Assembly: GCF_011040385.1 (NCBI RefSeq)
Contig: NZ_JAAIKB010000001.1
Coordinates: 744,001-808,000, forward strand
Reading direction: 5' to 3'
DNA: 64,000 nucleotides
DNA from: Falsiroseomonas algicola
GTDB lineage: Bacteria > Pseudomonadota > Alphaproteobacteria > Acetobacterales > Acetobacteraceae
Shown: positions 27,237 through 35,958 of the stretch, in pieces
Numbering within the stretch: the stretch's first letter is position 1
How the letters are laid out: every line of letters begins with the position of its first letter
Notes under the pieces: generated by a model
Told to the model about the DNA's origin: nothing
Databases searched by the model: none
What the model saw: the letters and a program-made list of their open reading frames with translations, nothing else
Made by a program: the position numbers and the translations under genes

Positions 27237-27340
27237 GGTTAGCGACTTAAATGTCACACCCGTCACGATCCGCCTCGCGACGGGGCTTCCCCTGCCACCG
27301 GGTCCGCCGCAATTCTTCCGGGATAGAAGGAGGAATTCGC

Positions 27341-28318
27341 ATGCTGGCCCGCCGATCCCTGCTGCTCGCCGCCCCTGCCCTGGCCGCGATCCCGATCGGC
27401 GACCGCGCGCTGGCGCAGTCCTGGCCGTCGCGGCCCATCTCCATCGTCGTGCCCTTCCCGCCCGGCGGCTCGAACGACCTGCTGGCGCGGCCGCTGGCGG
27501 CGAAGCTCCAGCAGGCGCTGGGCGGCCATCCCGTGGTGGTGGAGAACCGCGGCGGCGCCGGCGGCACGGTGGGCGCGGCGCAGGTGGCGCGCAGCGCGCC
27601 GGATGGCCACACGCTGATGTGGGGCCATGTCGGCACGCTGGCCGTCAACCCCTTCATCTACCCCAACATTCCCTATGACGTGCTGCGGGATTTCGCCCCC
27701 GTCGCACTGGTGGCGACGCTGCCCGGCGTGCTGGCCATCCACCCCTCCGTCCCCGCCCGCACCACGGCGGAGTTCATCGCGCTGGCCAAGGCGCGGCCCG
27801 GCACGCTGGAATATGGCAGCGCCGGCAATGGCAGCGCGTCCCACATCACCATGGCGAGCTTCTGCGACGCCGCGGGGATCGACCTGATCCACGTCCCCTA
27901 TCGCGGCAACGGCCCGATGCTGGCGGATCTGCTGGCCGGCCGCTTGAAGGTCGCCTTCGCCGGCGCGCCCGTGGTGCTGCCCGGCGTCCGCGACCGCCTG
28001 CTGGTGGCGCTCGGCATGAGCGCCGCGCGCCCCTCCGCCTCCATCCCCGGCATCAACCCGGTGGCGGAGGCGCTGCCGGGCTATGAGATGGTGCAGTGGC
28101 ACGGCCTGGTCGCCCCCGCCGCGACGCCGCCTGCCATCATCGCGAGGATCAACGAGGCGGTGAACGGCCAGCTCAACGACCCCGAGTTGCAGCAGCGCCT
28201 GGTGATGGAGGGCGCCGACGCCGCGCCCCGCACGCCCGACGCCTTCCGCGCGCTGATCGCGAGCGAGCTCGAGCGTTTCCGCGGCCTGATCACCCGCGCC
28301 GGCATCCGCGCGGATTGA
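27341..28318 (+). CDS. TTT (Bug) family solute-binding protein
   Basis: A 325-residue binding protein with ATG at 27341 behind the strong ribosome site GAAGGAGGAATTCGC. The signal peptide runs to DRALAQ. Family text: SRPISIVVPFPPGGSNDLLAR (core PFPPGGSND), VVENRGGAGGTVGAAQVAR and EYGSAGNGSASHI. It is the first gene of an operon with a second TTT protein 10 bases on, then a dihydroxyphthalate-decarboxylase-like protein. A binding role for an aromatic or other carboxylate is likely but not proven. Confidence 0.9.
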   Translation: MLARRSLLLAAPALAAIPIGDRALAQSWPSRPISIVVPFPPGGSNDLLARPLAAKLQQALGGHPVVVENRGGAGGTVGAAQVARSAPDGHTLMWGHVGTLAVNPFIYPNIPYDVLRDFAPVALVATLPGVLAIHPSVPARTTAEFIALAKARPGTLEYGSAGNGSASHITMASFCDAAGIDLIHVPYRGNGPMLADLLAGRLKVAFAGAPVVLPGVRDRLLVALGMSAARPSASIPGINPVAEALPGYEMVQWHGLVAPAATPPAIIARINEAVNGQLNDPELQQRLVMEGADAAPRTPDAFRALIASELERFRGLITRAGIRAD

Positions 28319-28328
28319 GGACAAGACG

Positions 28329-29285
28329 ATGATCCGACGCCGTTCCCTCCTGGCCGGCAGCGCGTTGCTGGCCGGCACCGCAAGCGCCCAGGAAGCGCGC
28401 GGCCCCGTCCGCGTGGTGGTGCCCTCTCCGCCCGGCGGCCCGCCGGACCTGATCCTTCGCGCCATCCTGCCCAAGATGTCGGCGACGCTGGGCCAGACGC
28501 TGGTGACGGAGAACCGCGCCGGCGGCGGCGGGCTGGTCGGCACCGCCTATGTCGCGCGGACGCCGCCAGACGGGCAGACCTGGCTCTTCACCACCGCCAG
28601 CCACACCAACATCCCGCCCTTCAATGACAACGTGACCTACGACCCGGTGCGGGACTTCACCCATGTGACGCTGGCCGCGCAGAATTTCGGCCAGGCGCTG
28701 GTGGTGCATCCCTCCGTCCCCGCGACCAACCTGGCGGAGCTGGTGGCGCTGGCGAAGGCCAGGCCCGGCGCGCTGACCTATGCCAATGCCGGCAACGGCA
28801 CCGCCAGCCACATCCCGGCCGAGCTGATGAAGACCATGACGGGCACGGACATCCTCTCCGTCCCCTATCGCGGGGTTGCCGAGGCCACGACGGACCTGCT
28901 CGCCGGCCGCATCGACATGTTCTTCGTCGGCACGCAGATCGCCTTGCAGCACGTCCAGGCCGGGCGGCTCCGCGCCATCGCACTGACCGGTGCGCGGCGC
29001 TGGAAGGGCATGCCGGATGTGCCGACGCTGCAGGAACAGGGCCTCACGGGCTTCGATGTCGTCAACTGGTTCGGCCTCTGGCTGCCCGCCGGCGCCGCGC
29101 CCGCGCTCGTCAACCGCATTCACGGCGCCGTCGCGAGCGCGGTGCGGGACCCCGAGGTGATGCAGCAATTCGACAATCTCGGCCTGGAAGGTGTCGCCAT
29201 GCCGCCCGACCAGTTCGCGCCCTTCGTGGCGGAGCAGGCCCGCATCGCGCAGGAGATCGGCCGCCGCGTCGCCCGCCCGACCTGA
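28329..29285 (+). CDS. TTT (Bug) family solute-binding protein
   Basis: A 318-residue binding protein, second in its operon. The signal peptide ends AGTASAQ. Family text: VRVVVPSPPGGPPDLILR (an unusual PP-D in place of S-T-D), VTENRAGGGGLVGTAYVAR and TYANAGNGTASHIPAEL. The change of the substrate-loop Ser/Thr to Pro suggests a different ligand from its neighbour. A perfect 8-base-pair stem-loop follows its stop codon by 13 bases. Confidence 0.88.
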   Translation: MIRRRSLLAGSALLAGTASAQEARGPVRVVVPSPPGGPPDLILRAILPKMSATLGQTLVTENRAGGGGLVGTAYVARTPPDGQTWLFTTASHTNIPPFNDNVTYDPVRDFTHVTLAAQNFGQALVVHPSVPATNLAELVALAKARPGALTYANAGNGTASHIPAELMKTMTGTDILSVPYRGVAEATTDLLAGRIDMFFVGTQIALQHVQAGRLRAIALTGARRWKGMPDVPTLQEQGLTGFDVVNWFGLWLPAGAAPALVNRIHGAVASAVRDPEVMQQFDNLGLEGVAMPPDQFAPFVAEQARIAQEIGRRVARPT

Positions 29286-29298
29286 TGCCCTTGGCTGC

Positions 29299-29318
29299 GC
29301 GGATCGTCGCCGATCCGC
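29299..29318. repeat. Stem-loop after the TTT gene, palindromic unit
   Basis: GCGGATCG and CGATCCGC pair perfectly around a 4-base loop; an overlapping CCGCC-TTC-GGCGG stem follows. It lies in the 69-base gap inside the operon and its context resembles the palindromic cluster at 8308-8476. Confidence 0.5.
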
Positions 29319-29354
29319 CTTCGGCGGCCGCAGGCTGCCCCCAGGAGACATGGC

Positions 29355-30338
29355 TTGATCCTCACCATTGCCTGCGCCCCCTATGACCGCGTCCGCGCCC
29401 TCTTCGATGGGCGCGTGACCCTGCCTGGCATCCGCCTGGTGCCGGTGCCCATCCACTCCGAACTGAGCTTCCCCCGCGCCTTCTCCCGCGCCGAGTTCGA
29501 CGTGACGGAGCTCTCGCTCTCCTCCCAGCTCATCCAGGTCTCGCGCGGCGAGGCCGCCTATGACGCCATCCCCGCCTTCGTCTCCCGCGCCTTCCGGCAC
29601 GGCTGCATCTACCTCCGCGCCGATGCCGGCATCGGCGATGCCAAGGGGCTGGAGGGAAGGCGCGTCGGCATCCCGGAGTACCAGATGACGCTCGGCCTCT
29701 GGCTGCGCGGGATCCTGGCCGATGACCACGGCGTCGATGTGAACGGGATCAGCTGGCGCACCGCCGGCACCAACCAGGCGGGGCGCCGCGAACGCCTGCC
29801 GCTCGAACTGCCGCCGGGCATGGATGTGCGGCCGCTGCCGGAGGGTGCAACGCTCAACGCCGCGCTGCTGGCGGGCGAGATCGACGCCATCCTCTCGCCC
29901 ACGGAACCCCTGGCCTTCGCGGAGGGCGATCCGCGTGTCGTGCGGCTGTTCCCGGACCCGCGCGCCGCCGCCATCGCCTGGCACCGCCGCACCGGCTTCC
30001 ACCCGATCATGCATGTCATCGGGCTGCGCAAGGACATCGCGGCCCGGCACCCCGGCCTCGCCGGCCAGCTGCACGCCGCCTTCGACCAGGCGCGCCGCCT
30101 CGGCCTCGCGGACATGGAGGCCGATCTCCGCCACTCCTCGCTCAGCCTGATGCTGCCCTTCCTGGCGGAGGAATGGGCGGCCACGAAGGCGCTGCTCGGC
30201 GCCGATCCCTGGACCTATGGCATCGCCGCCAACCGGGCGGAGCTGGAGGCGATCGCCCGCTGGTCCCACGCCCAGCACCTGTCCCGCCATCGGCTGTCGG
30301 TGGAGGAGATGTTCCACCCGGAAACAGCGGACAGCTGA
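29355..30338 (+). CDS. 4,5-dihydroxyphthalate decarboxylase-like protein (binding-protein fold)
   Basis: A 327-residue protein with a TTG start at 29355, 7 bases after AGGAG. The ATG at 29350 is out of frame and opens only a two-codon frame (Met-Ala-stop) that overlaps the start. The N-terminus LTIACAPYDRVRALFDGRVTLPGI, then AEFDVTELSLSSQLIQ, and the later RVGIPEYQMTLGLWLRGIL (cores VGIPEYQMT and LWLRGIL) match the Pht5-type decarboxylase family, which shares a fold with periplasmic binding proteins. No signal peptide. The family decarboxylates 4,5-dihydroxyphthalate to protocatechuate, but many members have unknown substrates. Its operon with two TTT proteins suggests uptake and use of an aromatic or dicarboxylic acid. 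Confidence 0.8.
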   Translation: MILTIACAPYDRVRALFDGRVTLPGIRLVPVPIHSELSFPRAFSRAEFDVTELSLSSQLIQVSRGEAAYDAIPAFVSRAFRHGCIYLRADAGIGDAKGLEGRRVGIPEYQMTLGLWLRGILADDHGVDVNGISWRTAGTNQAGRRERLPLELPPGMDVRPLPEGATLNAALLAGEIDAILSPTEPLAFAEGDPRVVRLFPDPRAAAIAWHRRTGFHPIMHVIGLRKDIAARHPGLAGQLHAAFDQARRLGLADMEADLRHSSLSLMLPFLAEEWAATKALLGADPWTYGIAANRAELEAIARWSHAQHLSRHRLSVEEMFHPETADS

Positions 30339-30396
30339 AGGGGAACCCCGCCACCCCCGCACCTGTTGACCCGGCAACCCCGCCGGAGCGCCGCCC

Positions 30397-31329
30397 ATGT
30401 CCCGCCTGCTGACGCTCGCCGCTGCCCTGGGCGGCTTCGCCCTTGCCACCCACCAGGCCGCCCGCAACGCCGAGCGCGCCCGTGCCGCCCCCGGCCGCTT
30501 CATCGCCGTCGATGGTGTCCGCCTGCACATCCTGGACCGCGGCCCGCCGGCGCCCGATGGCCCGCCCGTGGTCCTGCTGCACGGCAATGGCAGCATGGTG
30601 GAGGATTTCGACAGCAGCGGGCTGATCGACCTCCTCGCCCGCCACCGCCGCGTGGTCGCGATCGACCGCCCCGGCTTCGGCCGCAGCGACCGGCCGCGCG
30701 ACCGCGACTGGACGCCGGAAGCGCAGGCCGCCCTGATTGCCGCGGCGCTGGAACGGCTCGGCCTCGTCCGCCCCATCGTGCTGGGCCACAGCTTCGGCGC
30801 GGTGGTCGCGCTGGCGCTGGCGCTGGACCATGCGAGCCGCATCGGCGGGCTGGTGCTGGAGAGCGGCTATTTCTTCCCGACCCTGCGCGCGGACGCCGTG
30901 CTCTTCTCGCCGCCTGCCATCCCGGGCATCGGCGACGTCATCCGCTACACCTATGGCCCGCCGCTCGGCCGCGCGGTCGCAAAGCCGATGATCCGGCGGA
31001 TGTTCGCGCCGCTGCCGGTGCCTCGGCGATTCAAGCGGGAATTCCCGCTGCCCCTCACCGTCCGCCCCTGGCAGATCCGGGCGGTGGCGGAGGACAGCGC
31101 GGCGATGGTCCCGGCCGCGCGCCGCCTGTCGCAGCGCCTCGGCCAGTTGCACCTGCCCGTCACGATCCTGGCGGGGGAGGAGGACCGGATCGTCAGCCCG
31201 AAGCGCCAGGCACAGCGCCTGCACGCGATGCTGCCGGACAGTCGCCTGGTCCTGCTGCCCGGCGCCGGCCACATGCTCCACCACGCCTCCCCGGCCGTGG
31301 TGGAGGAGGCGATCCTCAGCCTGGCGTGA
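30397..31329 (+). CDS. Alpha/beta hydrolase
   Basis: A 310-residue hydrolase. An N-terminal hydrophobic segment (residues 3-20) may be a membrane anchor. The catalytic triad is readable: Ser132 in GHSFG, Asp in GEEDRIVSP and His in GAGHMLHH; the oxyanion block is LLHGNGSMVEDF. Such enzymes cleave esters, C-C bonds of diketones or haloalkanes; the substrate is not predictable. It follows the Pht5-like gene by 58 bases on the same strand and may belong to the same operon. Its last 14 bases overlap the end of the convergent TTT gene. Confidence 0.88.
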   Translation: MSRLLTLAAALGGFALATHQAARNAERARAAPGRFIAVDGVRLHILDRGPPAPDGPPVVLLHGNGSMVEDFDSSGLIDLLARHRRVVAIDRPGFGRSDRPRDRDWTPEAQAALIAAALERLGLVRPIVLGHSFGAVVALALALDHASRIGGLVLESGYFFPTLRADAVLFSPPAIPGIGDVIRYTYGPPLGRAVAKPMIRRMFAPLPVPRRFKREFPLPLTVRPWQIRAVAEDSAAMVPAARRLSQRLGQLHLPVTILAGEEDRIVSPKRQAQRLHAMLPDSRLVLLPGAGHMLHHASPAVVEEAILSLA

Positions 31330-32296
31330 GCCCGGCGGCGCGCACGATCGGCGCGAAGGACGCCAGTTCGGCCTGCACGAAGCGGGTGAAAGCCTCCGGC
31401 GTGCTCTCCGGCGGCGGGGCTCCCAGCAGCTCCTCGAAGCGCGCGATGGTGGCGGGATCGGCCAGCACGGCGCGCACCGCCTCCGCCAGCCGCGCCACGA
31501 TGGCGGGCGGCAGGCCGGCGGGACCGGAGAGGCCGAACCAGGCGGCGCTGACGACATCGACGCCGCTCTCCCGCAGCGTCGGCAGGTCCGGGAAGCGGGC
31601 GGAACGCGCGGCGCTGCTGACGGCGAGGCCCCGCAGCGCACCGGAACGGATATGCGGCCCGGCACTCGGCAGGCTGTCCAGCATGGCCGGCACCACGCCC
31701 GCGATGGTGTCCGTCAGCGCCGGCCCCGCGCCGCGATAGGGCACGGCATTCACCTTCACGCCCAGCGCCATGCCGAGCCGGATGCCGGCCAGGTGGCTGG
31801 AGGTGCCGATGCCCGCGACGGCGAAGTCGATCTCCCCCGCCTCCCGCGCCATGGCGGCGAATTGCGCGAAATCCCGCGCACGATGCCCGGGGTTGGCCAC
31901 CAGGACGGAGGGGCTGGTCGCCACCAGCGCCACATGGGTGAAGTCGCGCATCGCGTCATAGGGGATGGCCGGGTAGAGCGCCGGCGAGACACCGTGGGAG
32001 GTGCTGTTGGACATCGCCAGCACATGCCCATCCGGCGCCGCCTGCGCCACGGCAGCCGCGCCGATGGTCGCCCCCGCCCCCGCCCGGTTCTCCACCACCA
32101 CGGGCTGGCCGAGCTGCGCGCCGAGCCGTTCCGCCACCAGCCGCGCCATCACATCGGTGGTGCCGCCGGGGGCGAAGGGGACGATGAGGCGGATCGGGCG
32201 CGTCGGCCAGGATTGCGCCCGGGCGGGCATGGCGGACAGCAGGGGGGCGAGCAGCAGCGGCGCGGCCAGCGCCGCGCGGCGGGTCAGGGCAGGCAT
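31316..32296 (-). CDS. TTT (Bug) family solute-binding protein
   Basis: A 326-residue binding protein with a signal peptide ending AMPARAQ. Family text: TRPIRLIVPFAPGGTTDVMAR (core PFAPGGTTD), VVENRAGAGATIGAAAVAQ and VNAVPYRGAGPALTDTIAG. A ribosome site (GGAGGAAAACGCC) precedes the ATG. It lies downstream of the carrier-protein operon, separated by 90 bases holding a hairpin, so it is probably a separate unit. Ligand unknown. Confidence 0.88.
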   Translation of the reverse strand: MPALTRRAALAAPLLLAPLLSAMPARAQSWPTRPIRLIVPFAPGGTTDVMARLVAERLGAQLGQPVVVENRAGAGATIGAAAVAQAAPDGHVLAMSNSTSHGVSPALYPAIPYDAMRDFTHVALVATSPSVLVANPGHRARDFAQFAAMAREAGEIDFAVAGIGTSSHLAGIRLGMALGVKVNAVPYRGAGPALTDTIAGVVPAMLDSLPSAGPHIRSGALRGLAVSSAARSARFPDLPTLRESGVDVVSAAWFGLSGPAGLPPAIVARLAEAVRAVLADPATIARFEELLGAPPPESTPEAFTRFVQAELASFAPIVRAAGLTPG

Positions 32297-32361
32297 GGCG
32301 TTTTCCTCCGGCTTTTGGGCGGAGTGTCGCGCCGAGTGCCGCTCGCCTCAACCCGGCGGCG

Positions 32362-32393
32362 GGCTCAAGCCTGGATCACGCCAGGCTCAAGCC
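32362..32393 (-). terminator. Hairpin of two GGCTCAAGCC repeats at the end of the carrier-protein operon
   Basis: GGCTCAAGCC occurs at 32362-32371 and 32384-32393, with CCTGG and CCAGG between, giving an imperfect hairpin of about 9 pairs. The second copy contains the stop codon of the GNAT gene. It may terminate or stabilise the operon transcript; there is no T-tract. Confidence 0.45.
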
Positions 32394-33070
32394 GCGCGGG
32401 ACAGCGCCTGCCGCGCCTGCCCGGCCTCGTCGAAATTGGCGGGGTCCAGCCAGGCGGAGAGGGCTGCGCGGCGCGCCGGCCATTCCTCCGCCAGCAGCCC
32501 GTACCAGTCCGTGTCCCGCCGCCGCCCGCGCGCGATCATGTGGGCGCGGAGCCGCCCCTCATGCCGGAAGCCCAGGCGTTCCGCCGCGCGGCCGGAGGCG
32601 GGGTGCAGCGCGTTGCACTTCCAGCCCACGCGCAGGTAGCGCAGGTCACCCAGCAGCAGGTCCAGCAGCAGGAAGCAGGCCTCCGTCGCGGATCGCGTGC
32701 GCGCCAGGCCCGGCGGGAACCAGAGATTGCCGAGTTCTGCCGAGGCGTGGTTGGGCCGGATGTCGAGCACGCCGATCCAGCCCGCCGCCGGCCCCGGCTG
32801 GCCATCGGCCAACAGCGGACGCACGGCCCACAACAGCTCTTCCTTGCTCGCGGCCGCCAGGCGTAGATAGCCGCGGAAGGCGGCCTCGCTGCCGAAGGGG
32901 CCGAAGGGCAGGTAGGTGAAGCTCTCCGGCGCCGCCGCCGCCTGCGGCCAGAGGGCGGCCGCATGGTCGCCCGACAGCGGCTCCAGCAACGTCCAGTGTC
33001 CGCGGATCGGGCCCGCCACGGGACGCTCCCGCGGCGCTGCGTCCACGGCCTCTCCGGGCCAGTCGGTCAT
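32387..33070 (-). CDS. GNAT-family N-acetyltransferase (RimJ/RimL-like)
   Basis: A 227-residue acetyltransferase starting at the ATG at 33070, overlapping the acyltransferase stop (ATGA). The RimJ/RimL pattern is clear: WTLLEPLSGDHAAALWP at the start, a GWIGVLDIRPNHASAELGNLWFPP strand pair (core ELGNLWFPP), the acetyl-CoA loop GLARTRSATEA and the C-terminal RAAERLGFRHEGRLRAHMIARG (core RLGFRHEGRLRAH). It uses acetyl-CoA to modify a small molecule or protein amino group. As last gene of the amino acid:carrier-protein operon it may acetylate the released amino-acyl product. This is inference; these enzymes are also common alone. Confidence 0.9.
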   Translation of the reverse strand: MTDWPGEAVDAAPRERPVAGPIRGHWTLLEPLSGDHAAALWPQAAAAPESFTYLPFGPFGSEAAFRGYLRLAAASKEELLWAVRPLLADGQPGPAAGWIGVLDIRPNHASAELGNLWFPPGLARTRSATEACFLLLDLLLGDLRYLRVGWKCNALHPASGRAAERLGFRHEGRLRAHMIARGRRRDTDWYGLLAEEWPARRAALSAWLDPANFDEAGQARQALSRAA

Positions 33071-34218
33071 GCCAGGCGCCGCCCGCCGGCGAGCACGCCA
33101 TAGAGCGCCGGGGAGACCCGGAAGATCAGCACGCCTGCCGCGGCGACGATGGCGATGGTCAGCGCGACGGAGGCGCCGTAATGCGCGAGCAGCCAAGCCT
33201 CCCCGGTCGCGGGCATCACGCGCGACAGCACCTCCTTCACCAAAGCGATGGCGGGGTAATGCGCGGCATGCAGGAAGAAGGCGAAGCCGCCCCAGCGCGC
33301 CAGCTGGCCGCCCCAGCCGGTGGAAGCGAGTTGCAGGCAGGCGCCCCAGCAGGCCGCGACGCCGAGCGGACGGATCAGGCGCGTCACGACATCGAGCCAG
33401 GCGATGGTGGCGGGGTCCGCCATGTCCACCACCAGCGGCGCCAGGGTGCGCATCGCCGTCAGGGCGGCATAGGCGACCAGCAGCGACAGGGTGACACCCG
33501 CACTGATCCGGAGGTTCCACTCCCGCCGCCGCGCCAGGGCGCCGAGGTAGAAGAAGAACAGCACGTCGGTCCGGATGAAGATGCCGAGCGTGAAGCCCGC
33601 CGCCCAGACCGCGGCCAGCACCACCGCACCCGCGATCGGCGCATGGCGCAGCGCCAGCCAGATCAGCGGCGCGCAGAGCACCGTGACGAAGAGGTCGCGC
33701 ACGAACCAGAACTGGAAGGCGATCGGCACCTCCGTGATGCCGAACACCGCATTGGCGTAGTCCCAGCCATCCGCCGTCGCGACCTGCAGGTTGAACTGCT
33801 GCGCGAAGCCGATGGTGGGCGCCACGCGCTGCGCCATGATGGCGATCGCGAGCGTCGCCAGGTTCCACAGGACCAGCGGCAGCAGCAGCGACCGCATGCG
33901 GCCCTGCACCTTGCGCCCGATCCCCTGCCCAGCGCGGTCGCCACCGCCGAAGAACAGCCAGCCGGACACGGCGCTCAGCAGCGGCACGGCGCTGAAGAAG
34001 AAGAAGGTCAGGAAGCCGTTGATGAAGGTCGCGACGCGCGGACCGTCCGGATCGATGCCCTGGAAGGGCTGCCGATGGTCGCCCGGCAGGTTGAAGTAGT
34101 GCAGGAAGACCAGCCCGATCACCAGCGCGACGCGGGCGAATTCGATCGTCTGCGTCAGCGCGGCGGGGCTCTCCACCGGGCGCGCGAGGTCATGCGGTGC
34201 GGTCAGCACGGCGCTCAT
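33067..34218 (-). CDS. Membrane acyltransferase (acyltransferase-3 / OpgC-like)
   Basis: A 383-residue integral membrane protein with about ten helices. The N-terminal helix begins IEFARVALVIGLVFLHYF, holding the family's essential His (LHYF); AFQFWFVRDLFVTVL is the typical FWFVRDLF motif of OpgC-like acyltransferases. Family knowledge: such proteins move acyl groups (acetyl, succinyl and others) across the inner membrane onto glycans or lipids. It overlaps the GNAT gene and sits 21 bases after the tandem hydrolase. It is the likely membrane step delivering a group to an extracytoplasmic acceptor. Confidence 0.88.
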   Translation of the reverse strand: MSAVLTAPHDLARPVESPAALTQTIEFARVALVIGLVFLHYFNLPGDHRQPFQGIDPDGPRVATFINGFLTFFFFSAVPLLSAVSGWLFFGGGDRAGQGIGRKVQGRMRSLLLPLVLWNLATLAIAIMAQRVAPTIGFAQQFNLQVATADGWDYANAVFGITEVPIAFQFWFVRDLFVTVLCAPLIWLALRHAPIAGAVVLAAVWAAGFTLGIFIRTDVLFFFYLGALARRREWNLRISAGVTLSLLVAYAALTAMRTLAPLVVDMADPATIAWLDVVTRLIRPLGVAACWGACLQLASTGWGGQLARWGGFAFFLHAAHYPAIALVKEVLSRVMPATGEAWLLAHYGASVALTIAIVAAAGVLIFRVSPALYGVLAGGRRLA

Positions 34219-34239
34219 CGTCCTTGTTCCTTCGCGGTG

Positions 34240-35958
34240 TCAGCGCGCGGGCAGCGCGAGGTTGGGCAGGCCGCCCGGCAGGGCGCGGTCGCGATGACCG
34301 GTATTCGCGCCGACCGGCGCCTCCACACTGTCCAGCCGGAGCGCCGCATCCTCGATCAGCGCCGCGGCTTCGGCCTGCATGGCAAGCGGCGCCAGCGCGT
34401 GCTCCGTGCCCTCCAGCACCCGGCAGCGCACCAGCGGGAAGCCGCAGAGCCGCCGGCCGTGCCGCCCGAAATGGGCGCGCAGCTCCCGCAGCCCACGATC
34501 CCCGCGGCTGTAGCCCAGCAGCACATGCACCCGCCGCGCGGCCAGGCGCCGCATCCAGGCGGAGGGCGCGTCCAGCCCGGTCTCGATCCCGATCCTCGCC
34601 AGCAGGCGGTCGGCTTCCGCCTTCAGCCGGCGGACCAGCATGCGGGGGCGCCGGAGCCAGGGCCTCTCGCCCGGTGGCGGCCCGCCATCCAGCGCCGGGG
34701 CACCGCCCTGGCTACGATCGAAGGCCGGCAGGTTGAACAGCGCCAGCCCGTCGATCCGCGAATCGATCAAGGCGAGACGCAGCGCCGCATGCGCGCCGGA
34801 GCAGAGCCCGACCGCGAGGCAGCGGGAGGCTCCTTCCGCCGCAAGCAGGTCCCGCCCTGCCCGCGCGGCCGGGACCAGGAAATCGGCAAAGGGATCGGGC
34901 GCGACGGCGGGGTCGGCGCCTTCCGGCGCGTCGCTGTCTCCAAGCCCGGGCAGGTCCATCCGCAGCGAGGGGATGCCCGCCTCGGCCAGGCGCCGCGCCA
35001 GCCGCACGCCGAAGCGGCCGACGCCGACATGGCCATTCGCCCCGGTATTCAGCAGCAGCGCGGCGGTGCGTCGCGCCTGGCCAGGTGCCGGGCTGCACAA
35101 CACGCCGACCAGGCTGCCGCCCGGCCCGAAGCGCAGCACGGATTCGATCGCACCGCCGCCGACCGGCCGCGGCAACGACTCCGCCACCTCTGCCGCTCCC
35201 GTGGCGACGCTCGCATCCTCCGCAAGCCAGGCGCTGGCACGGTCGAAGGCACCGACCGGCACTCGCGCCTCATGCGCCGGCGCCAGGAAGCTCTCCAGCC
35301 CCTCCAGGGCCTCGAAGGCCACGGCCGGGGCCACGCGGCGCGCGGACGCGGCAGCGCGGTCCATGATCATGACGCGCGGCACGGCAGCGCGACAGAGCGC
35401 CGCGGAAAGGTCGGCGCCAGCCAGGTCCTCGAGCTCCTCGACCGGCCAGAGATGGCCCGCCACCTCGATGCCATCGACCCAGTCGTCGCGACTTGCGCCG
35501 ACCTGCGCGGCCAGCAGCATGTGGCGGCGATGGGTGCGGCCCTGCGCCACCGGCGCCAGCAGCAGCAGCGCGGCGACCTCGCCAGGCCGGCGTGACGCCG
35601 CCTGCGCGGCGATCAGCGCGCCGAGGCGAAGCCCGGCCAGGGCGACCTCGGTGACGCCGGCCTCGGCGCGCATCCAGTCCATCGCCTCCAGCACCGCAGC
35701 GCGCGCATCCTCCAGCCGGAAACGCTCGCCCGGGCTGTCGCCGCTGCCCGGATGGTCGAAGCGGAGCACCGGGAGGCCGAGCGCCGCGCATCGCATGGCC
35801 AGGTCGCGCAGCCCGCGATGGGCCAGCAGCGCCTCATGCCCCTCCGGCGCCACGATGACCACGCCACGCCCGAGGGCGGGCAAGGCCGGCGGGTGGAACC
35901 AGCCGTGGCAGCCCGCGACGGTGACCGGCACCGCGCGAGGAGGTGCCGGCGCGTTCAT
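34240..35958 (-). CDS. Fusion of two alpha/beta hydrolase domains with altered nucleophiles
   Basis: A 572-residue protein made of two hydrolase-fold domains (residues about 1-250 and 265-560). In the first, the nucleophile elbow reads G109-L-R111-L-G, so Ser is replaced by Arg. In the second it reads G384-L-C386-S-G, so a Cys occupies the nucleophile position. From memory, these elbows resemble the exosortase A-associated hydrolase families 2 (GLRLGALL) and 1 (GLCDGA), here joined in one chain. The first domain is probably not a classical hydrolase; the second could be a thiol-nucleophile thioesterase or acyltransferase. The start overlaps the ligase stop (ATGA), so the two are coupled. It could take the aminoacyl group from the carrier protein. 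Confidence 0.85.
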   Translation of the reverse strand: MNAPAPPRAVPVTVAGCHGWFHPPALPALGRGVVIVAPEGHEALLAHRGLRDLAMRCAALGLPVLRFDHPGSGDSPGERFRLEDARAAVLEAMDWMRAEAGVTEVALAGLRLGALIAAQAASRRPGEVAALLLLAPVAQGRTHRRHMLLAAQVGASRDDWVDGIEVAGHLWPVEELEDLAGADLSAALCRAAVPRVMIMDRAAASARRVAPAVAFEALEGLESFLAPAHEARVPVGAFDRASAWLAEDASVATGAAEVAESLPRPVGGGAIESVLRFGPGGSLVGVLCSPAPGQARRTAALLLNTGANGHVGVGRFGVRLARRLAEAGIPSLRMDLPGLGDSDAPEGADPAVAPDPFADFLVPAARAGRDLLAAEGASRCLAVGLCSGAHAALRLALIDSRIDGLALFNLPAFDRSQGGAPALDGGPPPGERPWLRRPRMLVRRLKAEADRLLARIGIETGLDAPSAWMRRLAARRVHVLLGYSRGDRGLRELRAHFGRHGRRLCGFPLVRCRVLEGTEHALAPLAMQAEAAALIEDAALRLDSVEAPVGANTGHRDRALPGGLPNLALPAR

